Of a DNA stretch of 64,000 nucleotides, positions 26,839-35,684 are shown in pieces. Under the pieces are notes generated by a model that did not search any database, was not told the DNA's origin, and saw only the letters and a program-made list of their open reading frames with translations. The translations under genes and the position numbers were made by a program. Position 1 is the stretch's first letter. Each line of letters opens with the position of its first letter. Source of the stretch: Prolixibacteraceae bacterium (GTDB lineage Bacteria; Bacteroidota; Bacteroidia; Bacteroidales; Prolixibacteraceae); the NCBI GenBank assembly GCA_021740385.1, contig JAIOZY010000003.1, forward strand, positions 62,001 through 126,000, written 5' to 3'.

Positions 26839-27543
26839 ATGAAACTTTTATTGATCAGCAATTCAACAATGGCCGGACAGGCCTACCTCGAATACCCGAA
26901 AAATGAGATAAAAAAATTTCTCGGCACCAAACCCGTCGAAGCATTATTCATACCTTTTGCTGCTGTAACCTTTTCCTACGAAGCTTATGAAAAAAAGGTA
27001 AACGAACGGTTTAACGAAATGGGACATTCGGTTGTTTCGGTAACCCGTTTTGAAAACCAGCAGGAAGCGGTAAAAAATGCAAAAGCGATAGTGATTGGCG
27101 GAGGAAACACCTGGCAGCTTTTGCGGGTAATGCGCCAAAACGGCCTCTTGCCCCACATTCGGGAGAAAGTGCTGAACGGCACACCTTACGTTGGCTGGAG
27201 CGCCGGCTCAAACGTGACCTGTCCCACCATTCAAACTACCAACGATATGCCCGTAACCGATCCCGGAGGCATGGATGCCCTGAACCTTGTCCCTTTTCAA
27301 ATAAACCCGCATTACTTAGATGCCAACCCCGATGGACATGCCGGCGAAACACGCGAACAGCGCATTGAAGAATACATCGAAATTAACCGTGAAACTTACG
27401 TGGTTGGACTACGCGAAGGCACCATGCTTTGGATAGAAAACGGGAGTATAAAGCTAATGGGTCAAAAACCTGCCCGTTTATTCAGGAAAGGAAGCCCACC
27501 ACGGGAATTATTACCGGATAGTGATTTATCTTTTTTACGCTAA
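26839..27543 (+). CDS. pepE: Alpha-aspartyl dipeptidase (peptidase E, family S51)
   Basis: The product has 234 residues, matching the family length. The enzyme hydrolyses Asp-X dipeptides in the cytoplasm. The nucleophile elbow is YVGWSAGSNV (Ser121). Asp136 and His158 fall exactly one residue later than the Ser120/Asp135/His157 positions of the E. coli enzyme. The glycine-rich AIVIGGGNTWQLL segment is also typical. It stands alone between a sensor kinase and a convergent permease gene. Confidence 0.96.
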   Translation: MKLLLISNSTMAGQAYLEYPKNEIKKFLGTKPVEALFIPFAAVTFSYEAYEKKVNERFNEMGHSVVSVTRFENQQEAVKNAKAIVIGGGNTWQLLRVMRQNGLLPHIREKVLNGTPYVGWSAGSNVTCPTIQTTNDMPVTDPGGMDALNLVPFQINPHYLDANPDGHAGETREQRIEEYIEINRETYVVGLREGTMLWIENGSIKLMGQKPARLFRKGSPPRELLPDSDLSFLR

Positions 27544-27613
27544 ATTTTGGAAATAAAAGGGTTTATGTTTATTAAATCCTGCCTTCTACCTAATTGCTTC
27601 TGCCTGAAAAACA

Positions 27614-28834
27614 CTACTCATCCCGCAACCTGAAAAAACGTTTGGGAAGAAACTTTACAGGCAGCCACGAAGCCGCTGTGCCAATAACCAAAACCGTTAT
27701 TGCAATTAACAAAATACCAGGCCACCGCAGGTCAACCGGATAATGTTCAACGGCAAACGACCCCGGAAATTTTAACCAGCCATAATGAATTTGACCCAGG
27801 CAAAGGAGTATACCCAAAACCAGCCCGATAGCAGCACCCAAAACCGAAACCAATATACCTTCGTACATAAAAATCTTGCTCAATTTTTTACGCGTGAGCC
27901 CCAACGTAATCAAAATGTTGATGTCTTTTCGCTTATCGAGAATCAGCATGGCAATGGAGCTGGCCAGATTAAACGAAGCAATAATCAGGATGAACGAAAG
28001 GGTAAGAAAAATAAAAAAACGCTCGCTGTTGGCTACCCGGTAATACGACTCGTGCTGCTGATAGCGGTTTTGCACAACAAATTCAGGCCCGAGGTTTTCC
28101 TGTAACTTCTTTTGAAATTTCTTTACATTCACCCCTTCTGCCAGCTCAAGTTCAATGGAGGTAACTTCGTTTTCAAAGTCGAGTAACCGGCGCGCCATTT
28201 CAATGGGTATAAGGGCATACTGGGCATCAACTTCCTGCTGTCCTACCGAATAAATACCCGAAAGAAAAACACGCTCTTGCCTGAATGGGCTAACCAGCGG
28301 GTTGCTGCCGGTACCTTTTTTGGGTACCGATATCCAAATAGGCCTTACAAAATTTACGGCAGCGCCCAGGTTGTATTGCAACCCGCGGCCTATAACCGTG
28401 TAGTTGAAGTTGCCGTCATTCAGCATTGTTTTTCCGTCGTACATGAAACTGTCGAGCCGGCTCATTTCAAAAAACGATTCTTCAACGCCTTTAATGCGGG
28501 CAATATACTGGCGATCTTCAAACCTGAAATGGGCAATTTCTTCAACCGCTTCGCAAAAGTGAACAACATCAGGCGAGTTCCGTAACTCATTAAAAATTGC
28601 AGTGTGTGGATCGAAGTGGCTGCCTTCGGAAAGGGTAATTTTTATTTCGGGGTCGAAAACACTGAAAAACGATTTGATGAGCAGGTCGAAACCGTTAAAA
28701 ACAGAAATGACAATAACCAGCGCGGCAGTGCCAACAATAACACCTATTGTAGCTATGCCCGAAATAATGTTGACCACATTTTTCGACTTTTTCGAAACCA
28801 GGTACCGCCGGGCTATGTATAGTGAAAAGTTCAA
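27614..28834 (-). CDS. LolC/LolE-type ABC transporter permease
   Basis: The product has 406 residues: an N-terminal membrane helix (IISGIATIGVIVGTAALVIV), a large periplasmic MacB-like domain (about 45-270), then three helices in an FtsX domain (about 275-400). NFSLYIARRYL at the start is typical of lipoprotein-releasing permeases, which extract lipoproteins from the inner membrane with the LolD ATPase. No ATPase gene is adjacent. The start codon is TTG at 28834, directly abutting the stop codon of the upstream methyltransferase gene, which suggests translational coupling. It is the third gene of an rbfA-methyltransferase-permease unit. Confidence 0.92.
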   Translation of the reverse strand: MNFSLYIARRYLVSKKSKNVVNIISGIATIGVIVGTAALVIVISVFNGFDLLIKSFFSVFDPEIKITLSEGSHFDPHTAIFNELRNSPDVVHFCEAVEEIAHFRFEDRQYIARIKGVEESFFEMSRLDSFMYDGKTMLNDGNFNYTVIGRGLQYNLGAAVNFVRPIWISVPKKGTGSNPLVSPFRQERVFLSGIYSVGQQEVDAQYALIPIEMARRLLDFENEVTSIELELAEGVNVKKFQKKLQENLGPEFVVQNRYQQHESYYRVANSERFFIFLTLSFILIIASFNLASSIAMLILDKRKDINILITLGLTRKKLSKIFMYEGILVSVLGAAIGLVLGILLCLGQIHYGWLKFPGSFAVEHYPVDLRWPGILLIAITVLVIGTAASWLPVKFLPKRFFRLRDE

Positions 28835-29647
28835 TTATTTATACGCTGATACGATTAAACCGGTGCCCTTTTTATGTTCCGATGCCAGGTCTATCCAGTT
28901 TAACAAGGCCGAAAACGGATATGTAAGCAGGTAATAAAAAGGCAACAGGACAAAGAATAACTTGCTTATGCCCAAAAGTGTAATGGGTATTTTCATCGAT
29001 AGTTTCCATGAAATGTTTCCGGGCGTACCATATTGATACCGGGCATGTATTTCGGAAAAACCGGCTTCGCGGAGCTTCTCTTTTATTTCTTCAATATTGT
29101 ACCCATCGCGCACGTGTTCTTCAATAAAACCGCTAACACCATCGGTGCCGTGTTCATGCGTGTCGGAACCGCCCTGGTCCGACGGGGTTGAAATGAGCAA
29201 CATGCCGTGGGTACGCAGCGATTTGTAAAAATTCTTAAAGACCTGAACATCCTCCTCGATGTGCTCCATAACATCAACCGAAAGGATCAGATCGAACTGG
29301 TCTTCTTCAACATATTTTGTCAAATCGGCCTTTTCAAAAATCACGCGGTTGTTCAGCCCGAGTTTTAAAAAATACTGGTTGCAATCGAGTATTTGTTCCT
29401 CTTTAACATCCACTCCTTTTATGAGCGAATCGGGAAACATACGTGCAAGGGTATGCGTGTACTGGCCAAAGCCCGAACCGGCATCGAGTATAACCGGGTT
29501 TTCGGGTTTGATCCACCGTTTGAGTTCTTTGCGTATGTGCCACGAACGAAGTAACAATAAATTCAAAAGGCGGTAAAAAAGCTTGCGCAAAAACACCGTT
29601 TTGTTAAAAACCGCCCCAAGGCTCCGTTTTATGGGATCGTATTGCAT
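28835..29647 (-). CDS. Class I SAM-dependent methyltransferase
   Basis: The product has 270 residues. A Rossmann methyltransferase core carries motif I VILDAGSGFGQYTHTLARMF (about 52-71), DLILSVDVMEHIEED and LLISTPSDQGGSD. A hydrophobic C-terminal stretch (about 220-250, ITLLGISKLFFVLLPFYYLL) suggests membrane association. The acceptor is unknown. It sits 10 bases downstream of rbfA and directly abuts the permease gene. Confidence 0.9.
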   Translation of the reverse strand: MQYDPIKRSLGAVFNKTVFLRKLFYRLLNLLLLRSWHIRKELKRWIKPENPVILDAGSGFGQYTHTLARMFPDSLIKGVDVKEEQILDCNQYFLKLGLNNRVIFEKADLTKYVEEDQFDLILSVDVMEHIEEDVQVFKNFYKSLRTHGMLLISTPSDQGGSDTHEHGTDGVSGFIEEHVRDGYNIEEIKEKLREAGFSEIHARYQYGTPGNISWKLSMKIPITLLGISKLFFVLLPFYYLLTYPFSALLNWIDLASEHKKGTGLIVSAYK

Positions 29648-29657
29648 ATTTCCTAAT

Positions 29658-29996
29658 TTATTCGTTTAAAATATGGTCAATGTTGTCGATGTAATCGAGA
29701 CTGTCATCGATAAAAAAAGTCAATTCGGGAACAATGCGCAACTGCTTGCCTACCTTGCGGCCCAACATGCCCCTAATTTGAGACGACAATTGTTTTACCA
29801 GGTTCAACATCTCTTCGGCACCTTCCGATGGAAATATGCTCAGGTATACCTTTGCAACCGAAAGGTCTTTCGAAATGCGCACAACGGTTACCGAAATCAT
29901 CTTCCCGCGGAAGTGTGAACGGCTCTCGCGCTGGAAAATTTCGGCCAGTTCCTTTTGTATCAAACGGCTGACTTTATTTTGTCGTAACGTGTACAT
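29658..29996 (-). CDS. rbfA: 30S ribosome-binding factor RbfA
   Basis: The product has 112 residues from the ATG at 29996 (MYTLRQNKVSRLIQKELAEI). The longer frame to 30074 adds 26 residues not expected for the family. RbfA is a KH-fold protein that helps late maturation of the 16S rRNA 5' end. Family features visible are the N-terminal helix above, ISVTVVRISKDLSVAKVYLS, and LRIVPELTFFIDDSLDYIDN. It is the first gene of the unit with the methyltransferase and the LolC/E-like permease. Confidence 0.95.
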   Translation of the reverse strand: MYTLRQNKVSRLIQKELAEIFQRESRSHFRGKMISVTVVRISKDLSVAKVYLSIFPSEGAEEMLNLVKQLSSQIRGMLGRKVGKQLRIVPELTFFIDDSLDYIDNIDHILNE

Positions 29997-30220
29997 TGTT
30001 GTTTGTTCAGTTGTGAGCAAAGGTAACGAATCAAATTTAATTTTGGGACGGATAATTGACGATTCAACTTTCAAAAAAAGTTAAATACCGAAGAAAATCC
30101 CTCAACTCTTTAACGTTACCCCACCGGCGTTATACCTAAAAGCATGACCGATGTTATTTTTTAATCATCGGCTTTTTTAGATTTTTGAAACTTTATTTTT
30201 TAACCAATTACACGAAGTAT

Positions 30221-32104
30221 ATGAATAAAAATTATTTAATAACCGGAACCGTCTTTCTGATGGTTTTCCTTATGTTTGCGGCCATGACAACACAAGGACA
30301 AAAAAACAGGGAAGCTATTCCCGATAAATACAAATGGAACTTAACAGATATTTACGGCTCCGATGCCGAATGGCGCGAAGCCAAAGATGCCATTTCCAAA
30401 AAGCTCGATAAAGTTGAAAAATATAAAGGCACGCTTACCCAATCGGCCCAAAACCTGCTCGAGTGCCTCGAATACAATTCGTCGATTTCGAAAGAAGCAA
30501 CCCGGCTGTTTATTTATGCCGGCATGAACGCCGACCTGGACACCCGTGCCATGAAATACAAAGGCATGCGCCAGGAACTGCAGCAAATGTTTTCCGACTT
30601 TAGTGCCAAAGCGGCTTTTATACAGCCCGAAATTCTTTCTGCCGATTGGGAAACAATCGAAGATTTTATTGAAAAAGAACCAAAACTTGAAGTCTACCGG
30701 CTTGGTTTGGAAAACATGTTCCGCACCAAAAAGCATTCGCTTAGCGAACCCGAGGAACGCATTATGGCACTTTCGGGCATGGTTGGCGGAACGGCCTCAT
30801 CGGTATACGGAACCTTTAAAGATGCCGAAATGCCCAGCCCCGAAGTAACCCTTTCGAACGGTGAAATACAAAAAATTGGTATTTCTGAATACAGTAAATT
30901 CAGGGCTGCACCTAATCGCGAAGACCGTCAGATTGTGTTTGAAGCCTTCTGGAACAATTTTGCCAACTACAAAGCCACCTATGGCGAAATGCTGAACGGG
31001 AACGTGAAAAACCACATTTTCAGGGCACGGGCCAGGCATTACGAATCGGCACTTGAAGCTGCACTTTATCCAAACAACATTCCGGTTGAAGTTTACCACT
31101 CGCTAATTGAAAACGTAAATAAAAGCCTGCCTGCTTTTCACCGCTACCTGAAAATCAAAAAACGCATGATGGGGGTTGATACCCTGCGCTACCTCGATTT
31201 GTATGCCCCGGTGGTAAAGGATGTTGAGATGAATTACAGCTACAAAGAAGCAGCCGATATAATTCTTGAAGCCCTGAAACCGCTTGGCGAAGAATACGCA
31301 GAAACCGTTCAGAAAGCCATTAGCGAACGCTGGATTGACGTGTATCCCACACCCGGCAAACGCTCCGGTGCCTATTCAAACGGTGCATTTTATGATGGCC
31401 ACCCGTTTATCCTGCTCAACTTTAACGGGCTCTATTCCGATGTGAGCACCATGGCACACGAGCTGGGACACACCATGCAAAGCTACTTTTCGAACAAAAC
31501 CCAGCCCTACCCGCTGGCCGATTATGAAACATTTGTTGCTGAAGTGGCTTCTACCTTTAACGAAGTACTGCTTTTCAATTACATGATGAACAAAGTTGAA
31601 GACGATGATGTAAAACTTTCGCTTTTGATGAACTGGCTCGATGGTTTCAAAGGAACCCTGTTCCGCCAGACCCAGTTTGCTGAATTTGAACTGAAAATAC
31701 ACGAAACCGGTGAAAAAGGGATGCCTTTAACCGGCGACTCGTTTACCGATATGTATGCCGATATTGTGAAACGCTACTACGGGCACGACCAGAATATTTG
31801 CTTTGTTGACGATTACATTAACATGGAGTGGGCCTACATTCCCCATTTCTACTACAATTTTTACGTGTACCAGTACAGCACCTCGTTCACAGCATCAATC
31901 TCGCTGGCCGAAAAGGTGATGAACAACGAACCCGGGGCACTCGAAAAGTACATCAATTTCTTATCGGCCGGTGGTTCCGATTACCCGATTGAACTGCTAA
32001 AAAATGCCGGGGTAGACATGACCACCCCCGAACCGTTTGAAAAAACCATTGCCGCTATGAACAAGGTGATGGATGAGATAGAGCGGATATTGGATAAGAA
32101 GTAA
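30221..32104 (+). CDS. Exported M3-family oligoendopeptidase F
   Basis: The product has 627 residues from the ATG at 30221; the longer frame from 30185 is less likely because it puts 12 residues before the signal sequence. The zinc motif HExxH is MAHELGHTM (His413, Glu414, His417), with the third ligand in FVAEVASTFNEVLL. The N-terminal PepF domain and the C-terminal YQYSTSFTASISLAEK are diagnostic. Unlike the cytosolic lactococcal PepF, this one starts with a hydrophobic signal (FLMVFLMFAAMTTQG), so it is probably periplasmic or membrane-anchored. It stands alone, with a terminator-like stem just downstream. Confidence 0.94.
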   Translation: MNKNYLITGTVFLMVFLMFAAMTTQGQKNREAIPDKYKWNLTDIYGSDAEWREAKDAISKKLDKVEKYKGTLTQSAQNLLECLEYNSSISKEATRLFIYAGMNADLDTRAMKYKGMRQELQQMFSDFSAKAAFIQPEILSADWETIEDFIEKEPKLEVYRLGLENMFRTKKHSLSEPEERIMALSGMVGGTASSVYGTFKDAEMPSPEVTLSNGEIQKIGISEYSKFRAAPNREDRQIVFEAFWNNFANYKATYGEMLNGNVKNHIFRARARHYESALEAALYPNNIPVEVYHSLIENVNKSLPAFHRYLKIKKRMMGVDTLRYLDLYAPVVKDVEMNYSYKEAADIILEALKPLGEEYAETVQKAISERWIDVYPTPGKRSGAYSNGAFYDGHPFILLNFNGLYSDVSTMAHELGHTMQSYFSNKTQPYPLADYETFVAEVASTFNEVLLFNYMMNKVEDDDVKLSLLMNWLDGFKGTLFRQTQFAEFELKIHETGEKGMPLTGDSFTDMYADIVKRYYGHDQNICFVDDYINMEWAYIPHFYYNFYVYQYSTSFTASISLAEKVMNNEPGALEKYINFLSAGGSDYPIELLKNAGVDMTTPEPFEKTIAAMNKVMDEIERILDKK

Positions 32105-32117
32105 TACGAATGAAGAA

Positions 32118-32155
32118 GGGTACCTCGTTTGAATAGTAACGGGGTATCCTTTAGC
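32118..32155 (+). terminator. Probable terminator after the oligopeptidase gene
   Basis: A 10-bp stem with two G-T wobbles (GGGTACCTCG 32118-32127 / CGGGGTATCC 32140-32149) and a 12-base loop starts 14 bases after the stop codon. The following T-run is short (CCTTTAG), so efficiency may be low. Confidence 0.5.
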
Positions 32156-32571
32156 GTATTAGAAATTGTAAACCACCCTAACAGAGGGTGTGGCCAAACC
32201 GGCCATATTCTGAAAAATGAATGTTTTTGTTACTCCTTTTCGTTTTAATCGTTAAATATCTTAATAACTATAAATTTCTTCCTAAGATTTCTCGATTCTT
32301 AAACTAAACAATGTCACAACAGCTTTACTTTACTTATCAATACCTTAACGTATGATGTTGATATTTTGTATGTTAAGACCACTTGCAGTATCTTGATTTT
32401 TTAAGTATTTTTATTTTGAATTTACGATTACAATACTTATCTTGCAATATAAATTAATAAACTTTAAGGCTTAGACACATCTAATTTGCAATATATTTTA
32501 TACGGCGAAACCAAACAAAATGTTTACTTCGCAAAAAAGAATAGTATTTAACAAACTAAAAAAAATCCGCT
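32156..32571. other. AT-rich gene-free stretch
   Basis: No ORF of note is present. A small hairpin (CACCCT-AACAG-AGGGTG near 32174-32190) and a 7-bp inverted repeat (AAGTATT ... AATACTT, around 32403-32440) were seen. The base composition is visibly more AT-rich than the flanking genes. The promoter of the downstream lipoprotein gene should lie here; no perfect TAnnTTTG was found. Confidence 0.5.
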
Positions 32572-32643
32572 ATGAAACGAGCCCCGAATTATCGGGGCGA
32601 GTTCCATACGATGCCAATTGAAATAAATAATTTAATCGTATGA
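32572..32643 (+). CDS. Possible 23-codon leader ORF overlapping the lipoprotein gene
   Basis: ATG at 32572 opens a 23-residue frame (MKRAPNYRGEFH...) whose TGA (32641-32643) overlaps the ATG of the lipoprotein gene in an ATGA junction. A perfect 7-bp hairpin (GCCCCGA-ATTA-TCGGGGC, 32581-32598) lies inside it. The arrangement fits translational coupling or a leader peptide, but the ORF is short enough to be chance. Confidence 0.35.
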   Translation: MKRAPNYRGEFHTMPIEINNLIV

Positions 32644-33173
32644 AACCAATCGTAATTTTCACCTGCATCATTTTCCTGTTGATAACAGCTTGCGAAAAAG
32701 ACACACCGCCTTTTGCCAATGAGGACATCACAATTAGCAGCTCAATGCCCGGCTTTGCGGTTTACAAAACAAAAGGGGATTATTTCAACTACATTACAGT
32801 TAAAATGGACATTAAAGATACTTTAACCATGATACCTGCGTATAATGCGAATGATCCAAGGGTAACAGTTACCGAAGATAACGTAGTGTACAATTTACGC
32901 TGGTATTTAAGAAGCGGTTATACGGTATGCCGTGAAATGGATATTAACAGGATTTTTACCAATATTACCTTTAAAGAATTAATTGATCATGTTGACAGTA
33001 TTGGTGGTATTGTACCCCCTGATGAATGGTTTAAATACAGAATTATTGATAAACACCCCTTTACTGAATTTTACGACTTGAAGAAAAACACAGGCAGGGA
33101 TTTTACCCTTGGGGAAATAAACCAGATGGCTGAAAACGGCACACTTGAAACCTATTTCACAAAATTAAAATAA
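32640..33173 (+). CDS. Small putative lipoprotein, function unknown
   Basis: The product has 177 residues. The lipoprotein signal is IFTCIIFLLITACEKD, with the lipidated Cys at 18. The mature part starts with acidic and polar residues and is not recognised. It contains SSMPGFAVYKTKGDYFNYIT, a single NLRWYLRSGYTVCRE segment and DEWFKYRIIDKHPFTEFYDL. No catalytic motif is visible. Its ATG overlaps a possible leader ORF. Nothing in the neighbourhood suggests a pathway. Confidence 0.75.
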   Translation: MKPIVIFTCIIFLLITACEKDTPPFANEDITISSSMPGFAVYKTKGDYFNYITVKMDIKDTLTMIPAYNANDPRVTVTEDNVVYNLRWYLRSGYTVCREMDINRIFTNITFKELIDHVDSIGGIVPPDEWFKYRIIDKHPFTEFYDLKKNTGRDFTLGEINQMAENGTLETYFTKLK

Positions 33174-33432
33174 CCAACGGACAAACCGACGCTTCGATGA
33201 AATTTGTGGTAAAAAGGGAATAAGGTAAATGAAAGTGAACAAATAAGTGTTTAATAACCTCAAGAGATTATCGATATTCAATTAAGAAAAACGCTGGTTT
33301 TAATTGATTTGCTGGTATTTTAATTAAAAAATACAGCAACAATGCTTCTATCCATTTAAATATTCGTATTGTAAGAAATCGGCAACCCTGGGAATATTTC
33401 GTATTTTCGCAGCAAACTTAAAACTACAGAAA

Positions 33433-33633
33433 ATGGTAAAGAAAAGTAAAAAACGCAACAGGGGCTTCCTTTGGGGGCTGATCTTTGGGATCATAATTGC
33501 CGTGGCAGCAATATGGTATTACCAAAACCATTACAAGAAATCGGACCTTGAGAAAGAAACCCGAAAAATTGAGAAAAAAGCCAAAAAAGAAATTGAAAAA
33601 GCCGGCGATAAAGCCAAAGAATTATTTGAATAG
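33433..33633 (+). CDS. Small single-pass membrane protein with charged helical tail
   Basis: The product has 66 residues: a basic N-terminus (MVKKSKKRNRG), one membrane helix (LWGLIFGIIIAVAAIWYY) and a charged amphipathic helix rich in KKA/EKA (about 32-66). It resembles YtxH-like small membrane proteins. It lies 9 bases upstream of metF and is probably cotranscribed. TATTTTCG at 33402-33409 may be its -7 element (one mismatch to TAnnTTTG). Confidence 0.8.
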   Translation: MVKKSKKRNRGFLWGLIFGIIIAVAAIWYYQNHYKKSDLEKETRKIEKKAKKEIEKAGDKAKELFE

Positions 33634-33642
33634 AACATTGGA

Positions 33643-34596
33643 ATGAAGGTTGTTGACATTATTAATAAATCAGAAAAAACGGTATTTTCATTCGAACTTT
33701 TACCGCCACTGAAAGGAACTACGGGCGATAAGTTGTATAACACCATTGAGCAATTGCTTGAGTTCGACCCGAAGTACATTAACATCACCACCCACCGCGA
33801 TGAGTTTGATTTTCACCAGCGGGAAGACGGGCTGATTGAAAAACGCATTGTGCGCAAACGGCCGGGTACGGTAGCCATAGCCGCATCCATTCAGCACAAA
33901 TACGGCATACCCGTTGTACCCCACATTTTGTGCGGCGGTTTTACCCGCAGCGAAACCGAACACGTGCTCATCGACCTGTTTTTTCTGGGTATTGAAAACG
34001 TACTGGCCCTCAGGGGCGACGGGCTAAAAAGCGAACCGGTGTTTACACCCGAGCCAAACGGAAACCGTTATGCCAGCGAACTGGTTGAGCAAATTTCGAA
34101 CCTGAAAAAAGGGAAATACCTCGACCCCGATTTGAAAAACAATACACCCCTCGATTTTTGCATTGGCGTAGCCGGTTATCCCGAAAAACACTTCGAAGCA
34201 CCCAACCTTGATACCGACATGGAATACCTGAGAAAGAAAGTGGATGCCGGTGCCGAATACATCGTAACCCAAATGTTTTTCGATAACAGTAAATATTACC
34301 GTTTTGTTGAAAAATGCCGGGCTGCAGGCATTACCGTACCCATTATTCCCGGGCTAAAGCCCATTGCAGTATTGAGCCAGCTTACCGTGCTGCCAAAAAT
34401 ATTCAGTATCGACCTTCCGCAGGATCTGGCAAAAGCGTTGAAAAAATGTAAAAACAACAGCGATGCCAAAAAAGTGGGCACCGAGTGGGCCATTCTCCAG
34501 GCAAAGGATTTGGTGAAACATGGCGCACCCAGCCTGCACGTTTACACCTATGGCATTACCGATAATGTTAAAGAGATAATGAAAGCGGTGTTATAG
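33643..34596 (+). CDS. metF: 5,10-methylenetetrahydrofolate reductase
   Basis: The product has 317 residues and a TIM-barrel flavoenzyme fold. It reduces methylene-tetrahydrofolate to 5-methyl-tetrahydrofolate for methionine synthesis. Diagnostic blocks are VFSFELLPPLKGT (catalytic Glu region), INITTHRDEFDF, VPHILCGGFTRSETEHVLID and LALRGDGLKSE. Further blocks are IGVAGYPEKHFEAPNLDTDM, YIVTQMFFDNSKYYRFVEKC and the C-terminal LHVYTYGITDNVKEIM. It is the second gene after the small membrane protein. Confidence 0.96.
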   Translation: MKVVDIINKSEKTVFSFELLPPLKGTTGDKLYNTIEQLLEFDPKYINITTHRDEFDFHQREDGLIEKRIVRKRPGTVAIAASIQHKYGIPVVPHILCGGFTRSETEHVLIDLFFLGIENVLALRGDGLKSEPVFTPEPNGNRYASELVEQISNLKKGKYLDPDLKNNTPLDFCIGVAGYPEKHFEAPNLDTDMEYLRKKVDAGAEYIVTQMFFDNSKYYRFVEKCRAAGITVPIIPGLKPIAVLSQLTVLPKIFSIDLPQDLAKALKKCKNNSDAKKVGTEWAILQAKDLVKHGAPSLHVYTYGITDNVKEIMKAVL

Positions 34597-34601
34597 TAAT
34601 G

Positions 34602-34646
34602 AACTGAATGAATTGAGTTAACTGAATGAACTGAGTTAACTGAATT
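34602..34646. repeat. 18-bp direct repeat (2.5 copies)
   Basis: Units aactgaatgaattgagtt (34602-34619) and aactgaatgaactgagtt (34620-34637) differ by one base and are followed by a partial third copy (aactgaatt). The repeat lies in the short gap between the convergent metF and hemolysin III-type genes. Confidence 0.85.
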
Positions 34647-34675
34647 AGGTCAAATAGCTTTATCTGAAAAGGCCG

Positions 34676-35317
34676 CTACAACAAAAACCAAAAACCGAAA
34701 AAATGGCAAATGGTACCGCCCAGTATGAAAATGTGAAACACCCCGTGTAAATAGGGTTTCGACCGCCACAGGTAAAAAAACGGTGCTAATGTATAGCTTA
34801 TACAGCCGGCCAGTAAAAACCATATCGTTGGCGAAGGGGTTTTCTTAATGACCGGCACAATGGCAATAATAATCATCCAGCCCATGGCCATATAAAGGAT
34901 GGTTGAAAGCAGCCGCATTTTCGACGTGTAAAACCAAACCTTGAAAATAACCCCGGCAATGGCGAGCGCCCATATAATGCCAAAAATTACCCAACCCAAC
35001 GCCCCTCTTAACGTTATGAATGTAAGCGGGGTATATGTTGCAGCAATCAAAATATATATCGATGAGTGATCGAGCTTGTTCAGTTTATGTTTGAGCCTTG
35101 GGTTATAAACCCCGTGAAACAATGTAGAAGAGGTGTACAGCAAAAGCATGCCCAAACCAAAAATGCTGTATGACACGATATGCCAAACTGTCCCATGCAA
35201 CGAAGCCTTTACAACAAGTAAAACCGTTGCGGCAATGGCCAGGCCAATGCCCACCCCGTGCGAAATGCTGTTAAATATCTCATCGCCTTTGGTGCGGCGT
35301 TTTAATGCTGTATTCAT
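34676..35317 (-). CDS. Hemolysin III / PAQR-family seven-helix membrane protein
   Basis: The product has 213 residues from the ATG at 35317 (MNTALKRRTKGDEIFNSISH). The extended frame begins at a TTG (35344) and is not needed. Seven hydrophobic helices are visible. Conserved family residues are the SISHGVGI motif, YTSSTLFHGVYN, KLDHSSIYILIAATYTPLTF and the C-terminal LHGVFHIFILGGTICHFF. The four histidines are those proposed to bind zinc in this family. The biological role is unclear despite the name. Confidence 0.93.
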   Translation of the reverse strand: MNTALKRRTKGDEIFNSISHGVGIGLAIAATVLLVVKASLHGTVWHIVSYSIFGLGMLLLYTSSTLFHGVYNPRLKHKLNKLDHSSIYILIAATYTPLTFITLRGALGWVIFGIIWALAIAGVIFKVWFYTSKMRLLSTILYMAMGWMIIIAIVPVIKKTPSPTIWFLLAGCISYTLAPFFYLWRSKPYLHGVFHIFILGGTICHFFGFWFLL

Positions 35318-35684
35318 TTTTAATTTTTTTGGTAAAACGTTCAATCCCGAGTTATGTTGGTGTTTTTCCTGTTTATTATTTCCATCACTTTCACATCATC
35401 AAAAGTATAATAAATACAAACCGGTTTTAAAATAACAGGAGGAAATGAAGGCCAAAATGATTATCATCATTTTTTTACTTTATTTCAACGCACCTGCTAT
35501 ATATCAAGTATCAAAACCAGTGAACAATAGAACAATGTTTTACAGCCATTGTTTACTCCCAAAAACGTAAAATTTTTTTCAATTCCATTAAAAATGTATA
35601 TTTGAAACTGTAATTCAGCTGTTTGCTGAAATAATCTGTTATTCATAAGCGATGTAAACATTTTTAAATACAAATTCCGTAAAG
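35318..35684. promoter_or_regulatory. Intergenic region with promoter of the lamin-tail-domain gene
   Basis: These 367 bases lie between divergent genes. TATATTTG (35597-35604) matches TAnnTTTG exactly and would yield a 5' UTR of about 75 bases. No TTTG -33 element lies at 19-21 bases. No ORF was seen. Confidence 0.5.
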
